Shown here piece by piece: positions 1 through 5,363 of a DNA stretch of 5,363 nt (positions within the stretch are counted from its first letter, which is position 1; each line of letters opens with the position of its first letter). The translations under genes were made by a program, and so were the position numbers. The notes under the pieces are model-generated. The model was given only the letters and a program-made list of their open reading frames with translations. It was not told the origin of the DNA and made no database searches. The stretch spans positions 1 through 5,363 of the forward strand of contig VGKF01000071.1 in assembly GCA_016867175.1 (NCBI GenBank), in the 5' to 3' direction. Source of the stretch: Candidatus Omnitrophota bacterium. Lineage in GTDB: Bacteria > Omnitrophota > Gorgyraeia > Gygaellales > Profunditerraquicolaceae.

Positions 1-1
1 A

Positions 2-2767
2 TTTTACGAGGCATTTAACCCGGACAAAAAGAACGATCTCTCCAGGTACTATTCTTTTATTCTCTCTGTGCTTATCTTTGCGTTGGTTTTATTTGTCTCC
101 TGGGAGTTTTTCCGCCACATCCTCTTAGGCAGGATTGAAAAAGGAGGGCTCCTGTTTGATGAGAGCGGAGAAACTAAGCTTAAGGAGGACGCGCAGGAGA
201 AAGAATTTTATGAATTGCAAGATGATTTACAAGCAAAAATAAGCAGTTATATTCCAGATTTAGAATATAAGGAGGACAGGCACCAAGTGCTTTATATGGT
301 CAGTAGCCTGATAAAGGATTCCCCTGATGTTATGGAACTTAGAAAAGCGGAGAAAGGGCTTATTGATAAATTTAAAAGGCCAGGTCATGGCCTTGAGCCT
401 GCTGAGAGCGAGAGTATGACGATTTTGTTGGATAATTATGTGAACAAAAAAATAGAACTTAATTCCCGCAAAGCCAGAAGTAATATTGTGAGCGATCTTA
501 AAAGCAATCCCTTTAAAATAGAGGAGAGGATGGCTATATCTGAGCGCGTTAACAGGATGCAGGAGAGTAGCTCTTCCCTGGAGTTAAGAGACAATGAAAG
601 AGAGACAAGCAAGGCAATAGAGAGTTCTTTTGTAAAACCCAAGGTCAAGAAGGAGATGGAAGGGCTAGTGCAAAAAATAAAAGAGCTAAAGGCTCTCGGG
701 CTTTACCGACAGCAGATGGATGATTTTAATAAAAAGGTTAGCTCTCTTGAGGGGAGGGCGGGTGAAGAATTTAAAAAATTATCCTCAGCCATTGAAAATG
801 CGCAAAGCCTGTCAGATCTCAGAGAAGTCGAAAATAATTTAGAGAATGCAAAGGAGGCCTATGCCGGAGAGCATAAGGATCTCATAAAGCAGGGGGAGGA
901 TATTACAAGATTAAAGTCAGAGCTGTTATTGTCAGGAGAGTCCCGCAATGCAAAGGCTAAGCTGGATAATTCTAGCTTATCCAAAACAGAGGCCCAAGAA
1001 CTTAAAGAAAAAATAGATGAACTTAAGGCTAGCCAGGGTCCCGAGGATTTTTCCGAGAGCGCTTTAAAGTTAGAAGAGAAGGCTATTGAGAGCGGGGCAG
1101 ATATTTTAAATGAAATAGGCGGATTAATGGGTATGAAGATGCATAATTTTATCAGGGAGGGCAAAGAAAAGATTAAGGAGTTGCTTAAGCAGGGGGTTAT
1201 TCCTGATGCAGGGGATGAAGTTATAAAAAACATAGAGAAGATAGAATCGCGCAAAGAAAACGAAAGGTTAGATTCAGACCTAGAAGGGCTCAAAGGGCTT
1301 TTAGATAAATATTATAAACAGGGTTTTATTTCGGAGGATACGAAAGATAAGCTGGCCGCAGAGATAGAAGGCCTAGGGAAGCTGTTTTCTCTTAAGTTAA
1401 AAATTGAGCAGCAGACGAAAGATAAGGAGGCTCCGGCACTTAAGAGACGCGGGAATTACCAACAGGGGCTTAAGGACTTAATAGATAATTCATCCTTAAA
1501 AGAAAACCAGAAAGAGGATCTTAAGCAGCTGGCAGATAGCCTATTTAATGCACAGAATATTTCACAGATAGAAAATATAAAAGACGGCATGAGCAGGGAG
1601 CTTAATAACTACCTTAAGAAAGGAGCCAATAAAGAAGAAGTTAAGTCGATTAGGGAGTCTTTTGAGGGTGCGGCTGAAGCTCAGCGCATGCTTCTTATTG
1701 ATAAGGCATTCTCACAGATGCGGGAAAAGGCAAATAACCTAGAAAATACTGACCCGCAGGCAGCCCAGAAGCTAAAAGAGCAGATAGAAAAAATAAGAGA
1801 TACCTCTACTAGCGAAGAATTCCAAAAGGAGCTGGACGCGCTTAAGGCCTATCTTAGCTTAGAGAGCCAGAAGAAAGGCTCAGGGAGCGAGTCTAAGGAA
1901 GCCAAGGATGAGCTTATAAAAGAGATAGAGCTGGTAAATAAAGCCATGCAATCCGCTATTAATGAAGGCCAGCAAATGTTAAAGCAGAAGAGCAAGGCCG
2001 ATCTACAGAAAGAAATAGAGCAGATGATAAACGAGTCTTCTTTTAAACCAGATAAAAAAGAAAACCTAAAGAAGATTTCGGAAGATCTATCCAAGGCTGA
2101 TTCTTTAACAAAGCTAAAGGACGCACAGGATAAGTTAGCCAGGCAGACGGAGGCCTTATTAAAAGAGGGGGCAAATAAAGAAGAGCTGGATAAACTTAAT
2201 GCAAAATTCCAGGCCCTGGCTAAAATGCAGAAGGCCTCTATTGTGGATAAGGAATTATCCTCGCTTAAAGAGAAGATAGAGAAATTAGACAAGATCAGCC
2301 CGCAGGCAGCCCAGAAGCTAAAAGAGCAACTAAAGAATATACAGAGTAGCTCTAGTGAACAGGAATTAAAGAAGGTGATGGATAAAATAGAGGAGGCTGG
2401 GCTTAATATGCAGGCGGAGCAGGAAAAACTTAAACAGCTTGAGCAGGATAATAAAAGCCCCTGGCAAATTTATATCCTGCCGTCGCAGCTGGTCTTGGGC
2501 GCGGGCAGCACAGCTAAGCTAAAAGCCATAGCTGTTTATAATAAGAGCTTTACTAAGGAATTAATTTCTGAATTGGAATGGTCTTCCTCTAATCCTCAAG
2601 CAGTAGAGGTAGACCAGAAAGGGACTATCAGCGCATTTTCAGAAGGCAGATCAAAGATAACGGCTGTTTATAAAGGCAGGGCAAGTTCTCCTGTCCAGGT
2701 CATAGTAGTAGGAAAGACGGATCCAGAAACAGAAGGCGCCGTAAAAAAAGAACTCACGCTAAACTGA
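2..2767 (+). CDS. Large membrane-anchored coiled-coil protein with C-terminal Ig-like (Big_2-type) domain, 5' end missing
   Basis: I do not recognise this as a named gene. The frame is open from the left edge (first full codon at base 2), so the gene starts outside the window and 921 residues are visible. A GTG at 68 could be taken as a start, but it lies inside the hydrophobic helix (visible residues about 16-37) and is unlikely to be real. After the helix, residues about 55-815 are rich in Lys, Glu, Leu, Gln and Ser. They have heptad-like spacing and Ser-Ser breaks, as in coiled coils or strings of helical bundles, and include two copies of a repeat 182 residues apart. Residues about 820-905 change abruptly to beta-rich sequence with the bacterial Ig-like signature (LEWSSSNPQAVEVDQKGTIS, then an SKITAVYKG-type strand). 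The visible protein has no cysteine. The tail is short and charged. The stop lies 2 bases before the next gene, which also encodes Ig-like domains, so the products probably act together. A structural, spacer or scaffold role at the envelope is inference. The lost N-terminus could hold an enzymatic domain; a transglutaminase-like membrane protein is one weak possibility. Confidence 0.85.
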   Translation, partial: FYEAFNPDKKNDLSRYYSFILSVLIFALVLFVSWEFFRHILLGRIEKGGLLFDESGETKLKEDAQEKEFYELQDDLQAKISSYIPDLEYKEDRHQVLYMVSSLIKDSPDVMELRKAEKGLIDKFKRPGHGLEPAESESMTILLDNYVNKKIELNSRKARSNIVSDLKSNPFKIEERMAISERVNRMQESSSSLELRDNERETSKAIESSFVKPKVKKEMEGLVQKIKELKALGLYRQQMDDFNKKVSSLEGRAGEEFKKLSSAIENAQSLSDLREVENNLENAKEAYAGEHKDLIKQGEDITRLKSELLLSGESRNAKAKLDNSSLSKTEAQELKEKIDELKASQGPEDFSESALKLEEKAIESGADILNEIGGLMGMKMHNFIREGKEKIKELLKQGVIPDAGDEVIKNIEKIESRKENERLDSDLEGLKGLLDKYYKQGFISEDTKDKLAAEIEGLGKLFSLKLKIEQQTKDKEAPALKRRGNYQQGLKDLIDNSSLKENQKEDLKQLADSLFNAQNISQIENIKDGMSRELNNYLKKGANKEEVKSIRESFEGAAEAQRMLLIDKAFSQMREKANNLENTDPQAAQKLKEQIEKIRDTSTSEEFQKELDALKAYLSLESQKKGSGSESKEAKDELIKEIELVNKAMQSAINEGQQMLKQKSKADLQKEIEQMINESSFKPDKKENLKKISEDLSKADSLTKLKDAQDKLARQTEALLKEGANKEELDKLNAKFQALAKMQKASIVDKELSSLKEKIEKLDKISPQAAQKLKEQLKNIQSSSSEQELKKVMDKIEEAGLNMQAEQEKLKQLEQDNKSPWQIYILPSQLVLGAGSTAKLKAIAVYNKSFTKELISELEWSSSNPQAVEVDQKGTISAFSEGRSKITAVYKGRASSPVQVIVVGKTDPETEGAVKKELTLN
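1469..1843 (+). repeat. Coiled-coil protein tandem repeat, copy 1 (125 codons)
   Basis: This in-frame segment aligns without gaps to the segment 546 bases (182 codons) downstream. Landmarks shared by both copies are an I-[DN]-[NE]-SS turn (codons from 1481), the block GANKEE (from 1622) and the block PQAAQKLKEQ (from 1754). By hand alignment about one third of residues are identical, with many further conservative changes. At DNA level, bases 1753-1782 are identical over 30 nt to 2299-2328. The sequence looks like a helical-bundle module, reminiscent of GA/FIVAR-type surface repeats, but I cannot assign a family. Confidence 0.8.
2015..2389 (+). repeat. Coiled-coil protein tandem repeat, copy 2 (125 codons)
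   Basis: This is the second copy of the module, exactly 546 bases after the first, with the same landmarks: INESS (from 2027), GANKEE (from 2168) and PQAAQKLKEQ (from 2300). The 57 codons between the copies are Ser/Gly/Lys/Gln-rich and look like a linker plus a helix. A more diverged relative may start near 962 (LDNSS followed by a helix), but it does not keep the same period. This copy is followed directly by the last helix and the Ig-like domain. Confidence 0.8.
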
Positions 2768-2772
2768 TAATG
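2765..2772 (+). promoter_or_regulatory. Translational coupling junction (stop TGA, 2-base gap, ATG)
   Basis: The upstream gene stops with TGA at 2765-2767 and the next gene starts with ATG at 2770-2772, giving TGATAATG. No GGAG-like Shine-Dalgarno lies 5-12 bases before this ATG; the nearest purine run, a stretch of A ending in G near 2743-2750, is about 20 bases away. Start of the second gene therefore probably depends on ribosomes finishing the first, which would tie the two protein levels together. The ATG is favoured as the true start because a good signal peptide begins exactly there. Confidence 0.55.
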
Positions 2773-5160
2773 AAAATAAGATATTTAATAACTTATCTAT
2801 TTATTATTTGCTCATTATGCCTAAATACTGTTGTTTTCGGGTATCAAGAGATAGATTCCACTGCCGGAAAAGTCATACTCGGCCTGGATAAAGAAAAGAC
2901 TTTAAAGAAATTCGGCATACCGGAATCAGCCGGAGAGCGCATCTGGCGTTATGGAGGTAATCAGCCGTTTTTTGTCTACTTTAGCGGTAACCCGCTTATA
3001 GCAATATATCTCTATCCCCAGGTTGCAGAGGTTAATTTAGGCGCCCCCCTGGAATTAAAGGCATACGGTTATTTTTCTGATTCTAAGATAAAGGATATTA
3101 CCAGCCAGGTTGAGATTTTGGTTGATAAGCCGCTATACTTTAATTTTACTAAGGCAGGGATAGCTACCCCTTTGAGGGCAGGCAGGTATCAAATACTGGT
3201 TAGGTACGATAAGGTTTTCAGCAATCCCTGCCAAATTATAGTAAAAGAGCCTTCTGATAAAGAAGAGCCTGACGACCGGAAAGAGATTTGTCTGGGCATC
3301 AATCTCATCCCTTATAGCCCTGTTGTTAACCCTAATACCAGGTTGGTGTTTAAGGCTTGGGGGACATTCCTTAATAAAGAAGAATCCATTTATTACCTGA
3401 AGGATATAAGCAAAGAGGCGGAATGGTTTGTCAAAAAAGATACCGGCACCTCCGAGATAAATGATAATATGCTGCAATTAGGCTCGCGTACAGGCCGGCT
3501 TAGCGTATTTTGTAGATATGAGGGAGTGGAGAGCTTCCCGCAGGAGGTAAGGATAGTTAATACGCCTATAACGGATAAGCAAGTTTTAAAACATATCACG
3601 CTCTTGCCGGAATTTGTTTTTTTGTCTGTGGAAAAATCACAGCCGTTTAGGGTATTCGGCACTCACACTAATAATGACGCAAGGGAGTTGGGCTATAGGG
3701 TAAAATGGAGGCCCAGCAATAAAGATATGCTTGCGAAATCCGGTCAGAGGGGAGAATTTATCGCGCTGATAGAAGGTATCTGCGATCTGACTGCCGAGTT
3801 AGATGGTGTAGAGAGCGCACCGGCTAAGATAGTAGTCAATCCGAAATCATCTGCCTCGTCTCAGGCCGCGGTAATGAAACAGGCAAAGAAGAAAGAAGAA
3901 GACGTAAAGAAAGAGAGCCCTAAGACCCCGGAAGAGGTACTTAAGGATATTAAGGAGGATGCCGAGAATCTCAGTAAAGACTTGCTTAAAGAAGGCAGAA
4001 AGCTTAAAGCCATAAGGATAGAGCCTGAGTCTTTTAAGATACCCTTAGGGGGGACTGCCTTGGCCTCTGCCTGGGGCGTGTATAGCGATAAGTCAGAGGA
4101 GGATTTGACTGCTACCGGCGAATGGGAGGTTTCCGATAAAAAAATTATTGGAGTAGCTAAGGGCAGGATTAGCGCTTACCTGCCAGGAGAGGCCAGTCTT
4201 TATCTAAAATTCAAAGGAGTGACCAGCCCTCTTGCCAAAGTAACCGTAGAGGGCCCTAAGCTTATCTCTATTATAGCTACTCCAGCTAATTCAAAGATAT
4301 CCATTAGGCAGAAAGTAAAGCTTAAGGCAGAGGGATACTTCTCGGATAATTCACGCAAGGATATCACTGCCTTAGTCAGCTGGGGAATTACTCATACGCG
4401 CATACTCAAGATAGATGGTAAATCAGTAGCGCATCCATTAAGGCTGGGCAAAACTCAGGTTTACGCGCAGTATTTACAGATAAAGAGCCTGCCTGTTAAT
4501 ATCAGCGTTATCTTTACCTGGGATTCGCTTTTTGATATGTTTCTGAATTTTCTTTGGCTGTTATTATTTGGCGCAATTATAATGTTCGTCGCGCTCTATA
4601 TTATAACCAAGAACAAACAGAATAAATTAAAGACATTGCTGGAAAAAGATCCCCGGAGATTTGCAATCAAGCTATATGAAAACGCCAAGGAGGTTTTGGA
4701 TATCTTTGATTTCCGCCAAAAGGAAATACTACCTCCGCTCGCCTATGCCTCTTTGGTTGACCTGAGGTACTCCTTAAGGTTTTATTATTATAGTGTATTA
4801 GGCTTAAATAAGAAAACCACCCCAGAGGAAGTAAAGAAACAATACCGCGAGTTAGCCTTGCGCTATCATCCGGATAAGGTTACTCCGGGCAATGAGGAGA
4901 AGGCAGCCGAAAGGTTTAAAGAGATAAATGAGGCTTATCTGGCATTAGCTAATCCAAAAAGTAACAGGGTCTTCTTTAGTTTTACGGAAAAGTTTGAGGA
5001 GGCAAAATACAGCAGGCATGCCTTTGAGCGCGGAGAGGCCCTAAGCATGCTTTCGGAATATAATTATTTTATTAGAATATTACTTAGCCATTACGACAAA
5101 CCGGATATGTTCTTTAAATATTGCCTGTCGCTGTGCAGGATTAATCCGCTTTATATCTAA
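2770..5160 (+). CDS. Type I membrane protein: periplasmic Ig-like domains, one TM helix, cytoplasmic DnaJ (J) domain
   Basis: This complete 796-residue protein is not a named family I recognise. Residues 1-24 form a Sec-type signal peptide (MKIRY start, hydrophobic core, likely cleavage after VVFG; no lipobox). Residues about 35-73 resemble the BamE/SmpA fold motif (LGLDKEKTLKKFGIP, then W-x-Y and a VYF strand). Ig-like Big_2-type domains follow at about 80-159, 173-264, 273-357, 413-494 and 496-581. The first and last share GYFSD-x5-DIT-type strands, and a charged Lys/Glu linker (358-412) separates domains 3 and 4. A transmembrane helix spans about 587-612 and is followed by TKNKQNK, so the C-terminus should be cytoplasmic. 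Residues 625-670 are helical, and 671-730 are a J domain with QYRELALRYHPDK (HPD at 700-702, bases 4867-4875) and a helix III ending EAYLAL. Residues 735-796 are unassigned. J domains stimulate Hsp70 (DnaK) ATPase and recruit it to a site, so this protein probably brings DnaK to a membrane assembly. Coupling to the preceding Ig/coiled-coil gene suggests a shared complex. Domain limits are by eye. Confidence 0.93.
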   Translation: MKIRYLITYLFIICSLCLNTVVFGYQEIDSTAGKVILGLDKEKTLKKFGIPESAGERIWRYGGNQPFFVYFSGNPLIAIYLYPQVAEVNLGAPLELKAYGYFSDSKIKDITSQVEILVDKPLYFNFTKAGIATPLRAGRYQILVRYDKVFSNPCQIIVKEPSDKEEPDDRKEICLGINLIPYSPVVNPNTRLVFKAWGTFLNKEESIYYLKDISKEAEWFVKKDTGTSEINDNMLQLGSRTGRLSVFCRYEGVESFPQEVRIVNTPITDKQVLKHITLLPEFVFLSVEKSQPFRVFGTHTNNDARELGYRVKWRPSNKDMLAKSGQRGEFIALIEGICDLTAELDGVESAPAKIVVNPKSSASSQAAVMKQAKKKEEDVKKESPKTPEEVLKDIKEDAENLSKDLLKEGRKLKAIRIEPESFKIPLGGTALASAWGVYSDKSEEDLTATGEWEVSDKKIIGVAKGRISAYLPGEASLYLKFKGVTSPLAKVTVEGPKLISIIATPANSKISIRQKVKLKAEGYFSDNSRKDITALVSWGITHTRILKIDGKSVAHPLRLGKTQVYAQYLQIKSLPVNISVIFTWDSLFDMFLNFLWLLLFGAIIMFVALYIITKNKQNKLKTLLEKDPRRFAIKLYENAKEVLDIFDFRQKEILPPLAYASLVDLRYSLRFYYYSVLGLNKKTTPEEVKKQYRELALRYHPDKVTPGNEEKAAERFKEINEAYLALANPKSNRVFFSFTEKFEEAKYSRHAFERGEALSMLSEYNYFIRILLSHYDKPDMFFKYCLSLCRINPLYI

Positions 5161-5162
5161 TT

Positions 5163-5201
5163 TAAAATATCTTGCAAAGTAATTATCTTTGTGATATTTT
5201 A
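5163..5201 (+). repeat. Nested inverted repeat / hairpin just after the J-domain gene; possible weak terminator or attenuator
   Basis: AAAATATC (5164-5171) is a perfect inverted complement of GATATTTT (5193-5200), extended by a T-A pair at 5163/5201. Inside it, CAAAG (5175-5179) pairs with CTTTG (5187-5191) around a 7-base loop. The result is an A-flank, stem, T-flank structure starting 3 bases after the stop codon. A competing hairpin uses TCTTTGT (5186-5192) with ACAAAGA (5201-5207), so the middle arm can pair either way. The stems are very AT-rich and the T-run lies within the stem, so intrinsic termination is plausible but not convincing. Switching between the two folds is inference. Confidence 0.45.
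5172..5200 (+). promoter_or_regulatory. Candidate sigma-70-type promoter for the thioredoxin gene
   Basis: TTGCAA (5172-5177) and TATTTT (5195-5200) are separated by 17 bases. Each matches four of six consensus positions, and a TG one base before the -10 (5192-5193) makes it an extended -10. Transcription would start near 5207, leaving a short leader with the ribosome site. The elements overlap the inverted repeats described for the same spacer, so either reading may be fortuitous in such AT-rich DNA. Confidence 0.4.
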
Positions 5202-5216
5202 CAAAGAAATCGTCCA

Positions 5217-5222
5217 GAGGAG
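5217..5222 (+). promoter_or_regulatory. Ribosome binding site of the thioredoxin gene
   Basis: GAGGAG lies 12 bases before the ATG at 5235. This is a strong anti-16S match, but the spacing is longer than the usual 5-9 bases. It supports the ATG at 5235, which also gives the normal thioredoxin N-terminus. The contrast with the preceding gene, which lacks such a site, suggests independent translation here. Confidence 0.65.
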
Positions 5223-5234
5223 TTTTAGTATAAA

Positions 5235-5363
5235 ATGGCATTATTGCATTTAACGGATAGTAATTTCAAAAAAGAAGTCTTAGAGTCTAGCCTTCCGGTT
5301 TTGGTAGATTACTGGGCCAGTTGGTGCGGCCCATGTAGGTTGATTGCCCCGGCTATCGAAGAG
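5235..5363 (+). CDS. trxA: Thioredoxin, 3' end missing
   Basis: The first 43 codons of a thioredoxin are present and the right edge cuts the gene; the family is usually 105-110 residues, so less than half is visible. The sequence begins MALLHLTDSNFKKEVLES, the usual beta1-alpha1 start. It continues with PVLVDYWASWCGPC, which holds the buried Asp (residue 25, equivalent to E. coli Asp26) and the redox pair Cys31/Cys34 in WCGPC (bases 5322-5336), then RLIAPAIEE of helix 2. There is no signal peptide, so it is a cytoplasmic dithiol reductant normally recharged by thioredoxin reductase. It follows the J-domain gene after 74 bases with its own ribosome site and a promoter candidate, so it is probably a separate unit. 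Thioredoxin-domain fusions cannot be excluded because the C-terminus is not visible, but the N-terminus is that of plain TrxA. Confidence 0.95.
   Translation, partial: MALLHLTDSNFKKEVLESSLPVLVDYWASWCGPCRLIAPAIEE

Noticed and set aside
436..2292. Reverse-strand open frames at 436-648, 859-1293 and 1849-2292
   Set aside because: They lie wholly inside the long forward gene. Their Ser/Leu/Phe-rich translations are what the antisense of Lys/Glu/Leu codons gives, and they show no domain or ribosome site.
1753..2328. The two 30-base identical blocks as CRISPR repeats or transposon ends
   Set aside because: There are only two copies, in direct orientation, in frame, and part of a longer gapless protein repeat.
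2800..2830. Lipoprotein signal in the J-domain protein because of cysteines near the N-terminus
   Set aside because: Cys14 and Cys17 are preceded by Phe-Ile-Ile and Cys-Ser-Leu, which do not fit the lipobox; a normal signal peptidase site after VVFG fits better.
3133..3662. Reverse-strand open frames at 3133-3477 and 3393-3662
   Set aside because: Both overlap the Ig-domain region of the forward gene, overlap each other, and resemble no known protein.
5229..5234. ATATAAA-like stretch just before the thioredoxin ATG as a -10 box
   Set aside because: A start from it would fall inside the coding region, and no -35 partner is evident.
2..5363. A functional redox link between thioredoxin and the upstream proteins
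   Set aside because: The coiled-coil protein has no cysteine in view, and thioredoxin is cytoplasmic with its own ribosome site. Only the two tail cysteines of the J protein could be substrates, so adjacency alone is too weak.

Overview
The window holds three forward-strand genes packed head to tail, with no convincing gene on the reverse strand and no RNA gene, insertion sequence or CRISPR array. The DNA is moderately AT-rich. ATA (Ile), AGG/AGA (Arg) and AAG/AAA (Lys) codons are frequent, and the genes are long with almost no space between them. The signal peptide, membrane anchors and Ig-like (Big_2-type) domains point to a bacterium with an elaborate envelope. The style recalls uncultivated lineages such as Omnitrophota, but that placement is an impression from codon use and architecture and was not tested.

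Bases 1-2767 are the 3' part of a large gene that enters from the left edge. It shows one membrane helix, then roughly 760 residues of lysine/glutamate-rich helical, probably coiled-coil sequence containing a tandem repeat with an exact 182-codon period, and finally one Ig-like domain. Bases 2770-5160 are a complete gene for a 796-residue type I membrane protein. Its parts in order are a signal peptide, a BamE/SmpA-like motif, about five Ig-like domains, a transmembrane helix, a juxtamembrane helical segment and a canonical DnaJ (J) domain with its HPD motif on the presumed cytoplasmic side. After a 74-base spacer containing nested inverted repeats and a promoter candidate, bases 5235-5363 are the first 43 codons of a classic thioredoxin (WCGPC), cut by the right edge.

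The first two genes are separated by only 2 bases, and the second has no recognisable Shine-Dalgarno, so they are probably translationally coupled. Both carry Ig-like domains, which suggests their products work together at the membrane. The most interesting inference is a transmembrane assembly whose extracytoplasmic Ig and coiled-coil parts are joined to a cytoplasmic J domain able to recruit a DnaK-type Hsp70. Its function cannot be read from the sequence. Thioredoxin is probably a separate housekeeping unit with its own promoter, although read-through from upstream is possible.
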